In this document: piece after piece, positions 7,258 through 14,117 of the stretch
How positions within the stretch are numbered: the first letter of the stretch is position 1
Layout: each line of letters starts with the position of its first letter
DNA from: Bacilli bacterium
GTDB lineage: Bacteria; Bacillota_I; Bacilli_A; RFN20; CAG-288
NCBI GenBank assembly: GCA_900769965.1
Contig: CAAGIQ010000026.1
Span: 1-14,835 of the forward strand
DNA length: 14,835 bases
Direction: 5' to 3'
Notes under the pieces: generated by a model
Database searches by the model: none
Seen by the model: only the letters and a program-made list of their open reading frames with translations
Told to the model about the DNA's origin: nothing
Translations under genes and position numbers: made by a program

Positions 7258-7994
7258 TTACTATAATCGTTCTTTCAGTAATTTTAGTTTTAGCTATAGG
7301 AATAATTATTTTAAACGCTATGACTACTTCAAAAAAGATTGATGAAGCTTATAAAAAAGGTGGAAACGATCTATTTGCTGCTATTTTAGCTAACGGATGG
7401 GAAAAGAAAGTTAACGATTTTAAAGAGTACAACAAATACGTTAAAAAAGGTGGAATAGTTTTTGTTGGCGACAGCTTAACCGATAACTACAACGTCTATG
7501 AATATTACAAAGGCTTAGAAGTTTACAATAGAGGAATCGGTGGAGATACTACCGAAGGTTTATTAAGAAGAATGGATGAATCTATCTTCGATTTAGAACC
7601 GTCGAAAATCGTTCTTTTAATCGGTATCAACGATTTCGAACTCGTTAAAGATTCTACTCCAAACACCATCTATCAAAACATCTTAAAGATCATCTCTTTG
7701 ATTAAGGAAAGATTACCTGAAGCTGAAATCATCTTAGAGTCCTTGTATCCTGTTAACAAGAGCGAAGATAAGAAGATTGATATAGCTTCGGTTATCAATA
7801 AGGACAACGAGAAGATCAAAGAAGTAAATAACTTAATAAAAGATATTAAAGGAATAACTTATGTCGATATGTATTCTAAGTTAGTAGATGAAAAAGGAAT
7901 GCTCAATATCGATTACACCATGGAAGGATTACACGTCAACTCTTTCGGTTACCATGTAGTTACTAAAGAGATAAGAAACATATTAGAAAAATAG
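7251..7994 (+). CDS. Membrane-anchored SGNH/GDSL-type esterase, possible sugar O-deacetylase
   Basis: A 247-residue hydrolase with one N-terminal hydrophobic helix (about residues 3-23) and an SGNH domain from about residue 65. Block I is FVGDSLT with nucleophile Ser75. Block II is NRGIGGDT with the oxyanion Gly. Block III is GIND with Asn127, and block V is EGLHVN with His228. The family's usual block V Asp (DxxH) is replaced by Glu225. There is no Lys/Arg before the helix but KK directly after it, so by the positive-inside rule the enzyme domain may face the cytoplasm. The ATG overlaps the kinase gene by 7 bases and has AAGGAG 8 bases upstream. In carbohydrate loci such enzymes often remove acetyl groups from sugars; that role is inferred from context. 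A lysophospholipase-type activity cannot be excluded. Confidence 0.85.
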   Translation: MLVTIIVLSVILVLAIGIIILNAMTTSKKIDEAYKKGGNDLFAAILANGWEKKVNDFKEYNKYVKKGGIVFVGDSLTDNYNVYEYYKGLEVYNRGIGGDTTEGLLRRMDESIFDLEPSKIVLLIGINDFELVKDSTPNTIYQNILKIISLIKERLPEAEIILESLYPVNKSEDKKIDIASVINKDNEKIKEVNNLIKDIKGITYVDMYSKLVDEKGMLNIDYTMEGLHVNSFGYHVVTKEIRNILEK

Positions 7995-8004
7995 AGGTAT
8001 AAAT

Positions 8005-9795
8005 ATGAAACATAATGAGTTGCTCATATCTTTTGACATACTTGAAAACGAAGTTAAAACAGTTGAATTAGATCGAATCTACCCTTTAGGTAACATCGAT
8101 TATTGCGGGGACATCGAAGTAGAGATTTCCGATGATAACACTTCTTTTATTAAAATAGATCTAGCTGATCATTCCTTTAACGATGTTACTGCTAGATATA
8201 TTAAAGTGACTTCCTCTAAAAACCAGAAGATCAACATCTACTTAGGTTTAGGTTATTACTGCACTCGAAACGAAGAGTTCACTAAAAAATTTGAAAGAAG
8301 AAGTGGCTGGACTGGAGCGGATGGAATCTTCTCTTTTAACCTCGATAACGAAGAAGATTATTCTCAAGAAAATGATCGAACCTTGTTCGTTTTTGGAGAC
8401 ACCTTCTTTGGTGCTACAGAAGGAAATAAAAGAATTGAACCTACTGCTATGGTAAATAACTCATTAGGTTATCTAGAAAATGATGAAATCAAATTTGTTG
8501 TTAACAAAGATGATAAAGGTCACGCCTGTTCTCTATTCGAACCGAGCGAAGACATGTTAAAAGTTGGTTATCTTGCAAAAAACCTTACATCTTATAAAGG
8601 TGTTAAAGAAAAACCATATGTCTCTTCTTTAGATGATGAAAGAGATGTAGTAATAGATTTCGACTTAATCGAAAGAAAGAATATAAATAAGATTAGAGTA
8701 GTTAACTTCTACGATGAACCGGAACTAGGAACATCAAATTATAATAGAGGGGTTAAGTCTCTTGATCTTTACACTTCTTTAGACTCAAAAGAATATGTAT
8801 TTGTTAAAAAGGTTGAATTAGAGCTTAATGAAGACGGAAATAAGTATAACGATATTGAAGTTGAATTAGATGCTAGATACGTCCGTTTTGTTATCGCTAA
8901 AAAAGACAACGTTTATAGCGAAGTAGATAACTGCTTAGGTCTAACAAAAGTCTACTTTTACGATGAAGAAGGCCAACTTAACGAAGTTAGATGTAAAGCT
9001 AACCAAGAATTCAACTACTCCTTAGTAAAGAGCTGGTATTGGTTACAAGATGGAATTAGAGTAAAAGACAAGTTCTACATCTACCCTTTACTCATCCAAG
9101 AGGAATTAAATGGTATCGAAGGTTTTGAATTCAAGATGGATGGAGTAGCTAAGTTAGTTCTTCCTATCGAAGAAGGAAAAGTGGATTATTTAAAAGCTGA
9201 TATGGAAACAGTTTCTACTCTTTATAAGCTTGTCGATGACAAGGAATACATCTTCCCTGTTGCGATAACTAGAGAAGGAGATTACGCCTATTTCTACGGT
9301 TATTGCAACGAGAGAAGCAAATTCTTAAGACATCTTATCGTCGGAAGAATCGAGATAGAAAAGATCGATGATTTAAATAATCTCAAATTCTTCGATGGTA
9401 ACTCTTTTGTAAGGGATGTTACAAAGGCTAAGTATTTAGTTGACCACATCTCCTGCGAAATGAGCGTTCAAAAGATCGTCGAAGGTGAGAACAAAGGCAA
9501 GTGTTTAGCGGTCTTCCAATACGATACTAACGGACCAAAAGTAGCTTATGCTATCGGAGATTCTTTAGTTGGTCCATTTACTTCCCCACGTATAATCTAT
9601 GTAACTCCAGAAGTTGAGGAGATTAACAAAGGCACCACATATACCTATAATGCAAAAGCTCATCTCCACCTCTCTTCAAAGAAGAATATATTAGTAAGTT
9701 ATAACGTTAACGATACTTCTATGGCTCAAAACAAGTTGAACTACAAGATTTATCATCCGCGTTTCTTGAACTTTATCGACACATCAAATGATTAA
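8005..9795 (+). CDS. Putative glycan-active beta-propeller protein (DUF5005/DUF4185-like) with an inserted discoidin-like domain, no signal peptide
   Basis: First of three tandem paralogues; 596 residues, predicted cytoplasmic because no signal peptide or membrane helix is seen. Residues 1-90 look like a reduced discoidin-type beta-sandwich. The propeller then starts with the shared signature GWTGADGIFSF (Asp106), FGDTFFG (Asp132) and NNSLGY. At about residues 188-325 a discoidin/CBM32-like domain interrupts it. The propeller resumes at SWYWLQDG and ends with SCEMS (Glu485), YTYNAKAHLHLS, VSYNVN and YHPRFLNF. The paralogues conserve these acids, consistent with a hydrolase active site. The layout recalls DUF5005 and DUF4185 proteins; DUF4185 includes the endo-D-arabinanases of GH183. 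The assignment rests on memory of motifs, and activity is unknown. GAGG lies before the ATG, 10 bases after the esterase gene. Confidence 0.78.
   Translation: MKHNELLISFDILENEVKTVELDRIYPLGNIDYCGDIEVEISDDNTSFIKIDLADHSFNDVTARYIKVTSSKNQKINIYLGLGYYCTRNEEFTKKFERRSGWTGADGIFSFNLDNEEDYSQENDRTLFVFGDTFFGATEGNKRIEPTAMVNNSLGYLENDEIKFVVNKDDKGHACSLFEPSEDMLKVGYLAKNLTSYKGVKEKPYVSSLDDERDVVIDFDLIERKNINKIRVVNFYDEPELGTSNYNRGVKSLDLYTSLDSKEYVFVKKVELELNEDGNKYNDIEVELDARYVRFVIAKKDNVYSEVDNCLGLTKVYFYDEEGQLNEVRCKANQEFNYSLVKSWYWLQDGIRVKDKFYIYPLLIQEELNGIEGFEFKMDGVAKLVLPIEEGKVDYLKADMETVSTLYKLVDDKEYIFPVAITREGDYAYFYGYCNERSKFLRHLIVGRIEIEKIDDLNNLKFFDGNSFVRDVTKAKYLVDHISCEMSVQKIVEGENKGKCLAVFQYDTNGPKVAYAIGDSLVGPFTSPRIIYVTPEVEEINKGTTYTYNAKAHLHLSSKKNILVSYNVNDTSMAQNKLNYKIYHPRFLNFIDTSND
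8566..8980 (+). other. Discoidin/CBM32-like domain nested inside the propeller coding sequence
   Basis: This part encodes about residues 188-325 of the 8005-9795 protein. It contains the discoidin-type strands VVIDFDLIERKNINKIRVVNF, VKSLDLYTSLDSKEYVFVKK, ARYVRFVIAK and LGLTKVYFYDE. These line up with the two discoidin-like domains of the 10743-12923 protein. The other two paralogues have only a short linker at the same place, between the NNS...F.P strand and the WYWL/FWLED/NWLGDG strand. Boundaries are approximate. Confidence 0.6.
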
Positions 9796-10765
9796 AGTAG
9801 ATAGGTTATTTGACCTCGATAAAAAGTTTTTAAATTACTCTTCTTGGTCAGGGGCAGACGGGATATATTCTTATAAAGTAGGTGAAGTAATCTACATGTA
9901 TTTTTCGGATACTTTTATAGGAGATTCTTCAAGTAGAGGCATCAGGCAAAACTTCACTTTGATCAACAATAGTTTAGCAACATCTTATAAAAATAACATA
10001 AGTTTTATCTTTAATAAAAATCCAGTTTCTAGCGTATTTATTCCTAGTAGTGGCTATTTCTGGTTAGAGGATTCTTTTCTAGAAGATGATAAGATTTTTA
10101 TCTACGCTTTAAACATGGAAAACGATATCTTTTCATCTAACCCGTTTGAGATTAAAGGAGTTTGTTTAATCGAGACTTCCGCTTGTTTTAAAGAAGGAAA
10201 CAAATATAAGATTCACGAGTTAAAAAAAGATGAATATAACGTCGTTTGGGGTATAGCGACTTTAAAAGAAGACTATTATTACATCTACGGATACATCAAC
10301 GAATACGGGAATAAGAAGCTTGTTTTAAAAAGAACTAAGGATCTTTTATCTGACGAATATGAATATCTTGATGAAGGTTATTCTTTTTGCTCTGCTCCTA
10401 GTAAGTTAGGCGTTCTAAAAGAGCATTTTGAAGCGGAGAGCAAGGTTATTAAGAAAGGCGATTATTACTATATCGCCTACACTAAAGACAGCGTTTCTAG
10501 CGATATATATCTTATAAGAACTAAAGACATAACTAAGCCATATGAGGAGGAGATATTTCTATATCGTTGCGAAGAACATAAAGGTAATATCATCACCTAT
10601 AATGCTAAGATTCAAGAAGGCTATTCTTCTAATGAAGAATTAGTAATCAGTTATAACGTTAACACCTTAGTCAACGAAGACCATAAGTATCTAGATATTT
10701 ATAGACCTCGTTTTATCAAGGTATCGCTTAAGGAGGTTGAGGATGAATTTAAAAAGAGTTTCTAG
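9788..10765 (+). CDS. Minimal putative glycan-active beta-propeller protein (DUF5005/DUF4185-like), no signal peptide
   Basis: Second tandem paralogue, 325 residues, essentially the propeller alone and predicted cytoplasmic. The signature begins almost at the N terminus: SWSGADGIYSY (Asp24), YFSDTFIG (Asp41), INNSLA, then GYFWLEDSF, FEAES (Glu217, aligned with the SCEMS Glu of its neighbours), ITYNAKIQ, ISYNVN and YRPRFI, where Arg replaces the His of HPRF. The ATG overlaps the end of the previous gene by 8 bases (ATGATTAA), and no Shine-Dalgarno sequence is visible. Translation probably depends on re-initiation after the upstream gene. Codon use is much more AT-ending than in the importer genes (Phe 17 TTT to 3 TTC by my count), suggesting low expression. 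Function is unknown beyond the likely glycan link. Confidence 0.78.
   Translation: MIKVDRLFDLDKKFLNYSSWSGADGIYSYKVGEVIYMYFSDTFIGDSSSRGIRQNFTLINNSLATSYKNNISFIFNKNPVSSVFIPSSGYFWLEDSFLEDDKIFIYALNMENDIFSSNPFEIKGVCLIETSACFKEGNKYKIHELKKDEYNVVWGIATLKEDYYYIYGYINEYGNKKLVLKRTKDLLSDEYEYLDEGYSFCSAPSKLGVLKEHFEAESKVIKKGDYYYIAYTKDSVSSDIYLIRTKDITKPYEEEIFLYRCEEHKGNIITYNAKIQEGYSSNEELVISYNVNTLVNEDHKYLDIYRPRFIKVSLKEVEDEFKKSF
10730..10736 (+). promoter_or_regulatory. Ribosome binding site that fixes the start at 10743
   Basis: A full AAGGAGG match lies 6 bases before ATG at 10743. A TTG at 10737 in the same frame abuts this site directly and leaves no spacer, so it cannot be the start. ATG 10743 also gives a standard lipoprotein signal peptide, MNLKRVSRLLL. 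Confidence 0.85.
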
Positions 10766-12923
10766 ATTGTTGTTAGCAGTTTTGTTATCTAACCTTATTT
10801 CCTGTGCGAAAGAGGAAGTGAATGTCGATGATTACCTTCCGCTTTTACAAGAATCTTCTGCTATTAACAGCATGGTTGAGAACTTAGAAGCTAGAGCTTC
10901 TTCTCAACTTTATAAAGCTATGAATATAGTCAATAGATCTGGGATGAGCGGAAACGGAAGTTATACGCATCTTCACACCTCTTCTTCCCCACGTGATAAC
11001 ATGTATCTTTCTCAAGTCGATGAAAGTAAGAATTATATAGATATAGTTTTAGATAACTTAACTCAACTAGGTAGATTATATATTTATAACTACAACTCTA
11101 GTATGAAGATCGACTGTTCAGTTAAAGAGTTTGAAGTTCTCTATTCCTACGATGAAGAAACCTATTATAAATTTGATGACTTAAAATATGAATTAAGTAA
11201 GAACGACGGGGATAAAGATGTCGGACACTCTTTGATTAGCGGAAAAGACTATATAGATTTAAAAGGTTTAACATGTAAATCGTTAAGGCTAAATTTCCTC
11301 TCAAATTATGGCGGAAGAAGCTATGGATTATCGGAAGTTAGATTGTTTAGATATAAAAGCGAAGCTAAAGAAGGAAATCTAGTTAGCGGCGAGATATTAA
11401 GAACTGAGGTTAATTATTCTAAGTCTGCTTCAAATATTATCAATAACTTAGGGATGAGCAAGGTTAATTCTGTAGACGCTAAGATGTCTAATAACCCAAC
11501 TCATATGTATAAATCAACTAAGAAGAGTATCGTCATAGAGTTAGATGGAAACTACCCTATTAAAGAGATTAACTTTTTTAACTACAACGCTAAAGATAAT
11601 CTTGACTGCGGAGTAAAGGATGTTAAAGTATCTTTTTCCACTGACTATGTTAATTATTACGAAGTTGGTAGCACTACTTTAGAAAAAGGTACAGGAGAAA
11701 ACTACGAGAAAAAGAGTGGAAATCTTCAAGTTGATAACAAGAACGCTCAGTTTGTTAAGCTGGAGTTCGAATCGAATTACGGAGGCTCAGCTTATGGCTT
11801 AAGCGAAGTTCAATTCGTGATGGGTAAAGGCTATGTTAGCGAACCTAACATCGAATTAACTGGTTTATTCTCTTCTTATAACGGATGGAGTGGAGCTGAC
11901 GGAATATTTGGAGTTAGACTTAACGGAGATCAAAGTATCTCTGATGAACACGATTCTTTCTTCCATTTCTCAGATACCTATTTTGGGGCGGTTAATCCTG
12001 TTAATAAGCATAGAGAGAATCCAGCGTTTAAAAATAACTCTTTTGGTTATTATGAAGATAATAAGATGAGTTTTATCACCGACTACGAACACATTTCACC
12101 TGTTAAAGATGAAAACAGATCGTCAGCGGATGCTTTTAACTGGTTAGGAGATGGATTTGTAATAGGTAATCATTACTATGTTCATGCCCTATATATGGCT
12201 AAAGAGGGTGTTCTTGGCTTTGAGCAGAAAGGTGAAGACTTAGTTAGGTTTGATATATTAGATAACAAAGTTGATTTAGATTCGAGAGTTACTATCAAAG
12301 ACGAGAATTCAAATAAGTTATGCTATGTAGCAAAGGATGGATCTTTATCTGTTATATTTGGAAGCGCAGTGTTTGAAAATACCAAAGAAGCTAAAGCGTT
12401 AAACCCTGATGGGTATATCTACAATTTTGGATATAGAGATGAAAAGAACGCTTCTTATTTTAGAGGTTTAGTTCTTTCAAGAGTAAAGGCTGAAGATGTT
12501 GAAGACTTCTCGAAATGCGAATACCTTTCTGAAACGGGTTGGCAAGACGATATAACTAAAACAAAGCCGTTAATCGATAGAGTTTCTTGCGAGATGAGCG
12601 TAACAGAAATTAACGATGAAGAATCGGAATACTATGGTAAGTTCTTATTAACTTATGAAAAGGATACTATCGGGGACGAAATATGTGTAGCATATGCTGA
12701 TTCTTTAGGTGAAGAGTTTAAAGACTCCACTGTAGTGTATTCGGCTATAGATACTAAAAAGATTGAAGGCACAAGTCACTATAACGCTAAGATGCATCCT
12801 ACTCTTTCAACTAGAGATAATCTAGTTATTACCTATAATTTAAACGAGAGCGTGTTTGGAGTTAACTCGAATAACGCTGACGTTTACCATCCGAGATTCT
12901 TAAATCTATTTAGAATTGATTGA
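10743..12923 (+). CDS. Surface lipoprotein: two discoidin/CBM32-like domains plus putative glycan-active beta-propeller
   Basis: Third and largest paralogue, 726 residues from the ATG selected by AAGGAGG. A lipoprotein signal peptide ends in LISC (Cys21), so the protein should be displayed outside the membrane. Two tandem discoidin-like domains follow (about residues 35-205 and 218-360). Both carry an NYN...DC.VK segment and close with SNYGG..YGLSEV. Such domains commonly bind galactose- or GlcNAc-type sugars in CBM32 proteins. The propeller spans about residues 373-726: GWSGADGIFGV (Asp386), FSDTYFG (Asp411), NNSFGY, NWLGDGF, SCEMS (Glu617), HYNAKMHPTLS, ITYNLN, YHPRFLNL. It overlaps the previous gene by 23 bases and is followed at once by the operon terminator. 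It probably binds and trims a glycan at the surface before uptake (inference); substrate and activity are unknown. Confidence 0.82.
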   Translation: MNLKRVSRLLLAVLLSNLISCAKEEVNVDDYLPLLQESSAINSMVENLEARASSQLYKAMNIVNRSGMSGNGSYTHLHTSSSPRDNMYLSQVDESKNYIDIVLDNLTQLGRLYIYNYNSSMKIDCSVKEFEVLYSYDEETYYKFDDLKYELSKNDGDKDVGHSLISGKDYIDLKGLTCKSLRLNFLSNYGGRSYGLSEVRLFRYKSEAKEGNLVSGEILRTEVNYSKSASNIINNLGMSKVNSVDAKMSNNPTHMYKSTKKSIVIELDGNYPIKEINFFNYNAKDNLDCGVKDVKVSFSTDYVNYYEVGSTTLEKGTGENYEKKSGNLQVDNKNAQFVKLEFESNYGGSAYGLSEVQFVMGKGYVSEPNIELTGLFSSYNGWSGADGIFGVRLNGDQSISDEHDSFFHFSDTYFGAVNPVNKHRENPAFKNNSFGYYEDNKMSFITDYEHISPVKDENRSSADAFNWLGDGFVIGNHYYVHALYMAKEGVLGFEQKGEDLVRFDILDNKVDLDSRVTIKDENSNKLCYVAKDGSLSVIFGSAVFENTKEAKALNPDGYIYNFGYRDEKNASYFRGLVLSRVKAEDVEDFSKCEYLSETGWQDDITKTKPLIDRVSCEMSVTEINDEESEYYGKFLLTYEKDTIGDEICVAYADSLGEEFKDSTVVYSAIDTKKIEGTSHYNAKMHPTLSTRDNLVITYNLNESVFGVNSNNADVYHPRFLNLFRID
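10845..11822 (+). repeat. Tandem pair of discoidin-like domains (protein-level repeat)
   Basis: Two related copies, about 10845-11357 and 11394-11822, lie in the surface lipoprotein. The clearest shared blocks are YIYNYNSSMKIDCSVKEF versus NFFNYNAKDNLDCGVKDV, and LNFLSNYGGRSYGLSEVRLF versus LEFESNYGGSAYGLSEVQFV. The copies differ widely at the DNA level, so this is an old duplication and not a recent one. Confidence 0.75.
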
Positions 12924-12948
12924 GCTTGGAGTAATCCAAGCTTTTCTT
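12923..12948 (+). terminator. Rho-independent terminator of the carbohydrate operon
   Basis: A perfect 8-bp stem (AGCTTGGA, loop GTAA, TCCAAGCT) at 12923-12942 is followed by TTTCTT. It overlaps the TGA stop codon of the last gene and is the only good plus-strand terminator seen in the window. Confidence 0.85.
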
Positions 12949-13013
12949 AATTCAAAAGAAGGCTTATCTTAGTAGAACTAGTTATCTATTAGAACCTATA
13001 TATGATCAAATTT

Positions 13014-13045
13014 AAAAAGACTGTTAGCTTCAAGAAGCAACAGTC
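13014..13045 (-). terminator. Rho-independent terminator of the diguanylate cyclase gene
   Basis: Read on the minus strand, a 12-bp stem with one bulged base (GACTGTTGCTTC pairing with GAAGCTAACAGTC, positions 13045-13019) is followed by TTTTT at 13018-13014. It begins 3 bases after the TAA stop at 13048-13050. It faces the plus-strand terminator, so the two transcription units converge cleanly. Confidence 0.85.
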
Positions 13046-13047
13046 TA

Positions 13048-14043
13048 TTATCTATTCTTATTTGATCTAGAATACTCTTTAATCATCTCGTTAAGACGAT
13101 TTTCATCTTTTAATAACGGCAAGTATTCTTCAGGTTTCATATAAACTAAGGTTTCTTTGCTACTCTTAGCTTTGTACATCGCTACATCCGCTAGTTTTAC
13201 AATGTCTAAGAATTGATTCTCAAAGAACTCAGGTTTTGAAGAGAATGGCAGATATATAAGTCCAAAGGCGGCGGAGATATCGACATTGTCATATTTCCCA
13301 TACTTTTCTTCGGATAACTTTTTTAAGTGATCGTTAATTTCCATAATTATGTTATAAGCGTATTCATATTCATCTTTAAATATAAGAATCATGAATTCAT
13401 CGCCACTTCTCCTATAAAATATTTCGTTACAGGTAGAAATGCTTATAAGGAAATTAGATATATCTTGTAAGAATATATCCCCAAAATAATGACCATAGGA
13501 GTCGTTAAGCATCTTAAACTTGTTAAGATCGAAGAGAACGAAATGAACGTTTCTTCTATTGGTACGTAAGTGTTGATAGCAAGTATTTAAGTTAAATAAA
13601 CCAGTTAAGTTATCTTTGTAATTAGAAGATATAGCTGAGGAGATGTCTTCTAAAGCTCCACCTTTATCTATTCTTTGGAAGAAGAAGTCGACCTCGTTAT
13701 GGATGTTATCATGATAGACTTCCATTATTAAAGCGACTCTTCCGTTTTTACATTTCAAAGGAAGTAAAAAAGAATGGTAATCGATATCGAAAGAATCAAT
13801 CAAGAATGAGATTATTTCCCTTTTATATTCAACTATACCTTTACCTTCACAGAGGTCAGAGTGTTCATCTATCGATGAAATGATATCGTTGATACATGAG
13901 ATATTATCTATTTCAAAGTAATCGAAACTACCTTTTAAAAGATTAAAAGGTGCATTTAAAATGTCACCTTTTGAACTAACAAAAGCTACGACACGATTCT
14001 TGGTTCTATTTTCAACGTATTGAATTCTATCAAAGTTTTCCAT
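13048..14043 (-). CDS. GGDEF-domain diguanylate cyclase
   Basis: Predicted to make the second messenger c-di-GMP from two GTP. The 331-residue product has an N-terminal region of about 140 residues, soluble and possibly PAS-like, with no transmembrane helix or recognised sensor motif. A C-terminal GGDEF domain follows (DNLTGLFN, FDLNKFKMLNDSYGHYFGD). The active-site loop is RRSGDEF at residues 211-217; SGDEF is a variant compatible with activity. The inhibitory RxxD site, expected five residues before the loop, is absent (TCNE at 204-207), so product feedback is not expected there. DVAMYKAK, a typical GGDEF ending, is present near residue 297. No Shine-Dalgarno sequence precedes the ATG. The gene lies 74 bases downstream of the transporter gene on the same strand and has its own terminator. 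No c-di-GMP receptor or EAL domain is in the window. Confidence 0.93.
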   Translation of the reverse strand: MENFDRIQYVENRTKNRVVAFVSSKGDILNAPFNLLKGSFDYFEIDNISCINDIISSIDEHSDLCEGKGIVEYKREIISFLIDSFDIDYHSFLLPLKCKNGRVALIMEVYHDNIHNEVDFFFQRIDKGGALEDISSAISSNYKDNLTGLFNLNTCYQHLRTNRRNVHFVLFDLNKFKMLNDSYGHYFGDIFLQDISNFLISISTCNEIFYRRSGDEFMILIFKDEYEYAYNIIMEINDHLKKLSEEKYGKYDNVDISAAFGLIYLPFSSKPEFFENQFLDIVKLADVAMYKAKSSKETLVYMKPEEYLPLLKDENRLNEMIKEYSRSNKNR

Positions 14044-14049
14044 AAATAA

Positions 14050-14055
14050 ATAATA
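14050..14055 (-). promoter_or_regulatory. Possible -10 element of the diguanylate cyclase gene
   Basis: On the minus strand, TATTAT at 14055-14050 precedes the ATG (14043) by 6 bases, which would place the transcript start at or next to the start codon. The nearest -35-like sequence, TTGTGC at 14081-14076, has a 20-base spacer, longer than usual. The surrounding DNA is so AT-rich that a chance match is quite possible. Confidence 0.25.
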
Positions 14056-14117
14056 TCACAAAATAAATGCTTTACGCACAAAAAATGAAAGCCCTTTTAT
14101 TCTTTTTGCTATTTTTA

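Noticed and set aside
10737..10742. TTG at 10737 as start of the surface lipoprotein
   Set aside because: It directly abuts AAGGAGG (10730-10736) and leaves no spacer; ATG 10743 has the correct 6-base spacing.
12938..12965. Alternative stem AAGCTTTT...AAAA/GCTT beyond the operon terminator
   Set aside because: It needs a 4-base bulge and competes with the perfect terminator stem; probably chance in AT-rich DNA.
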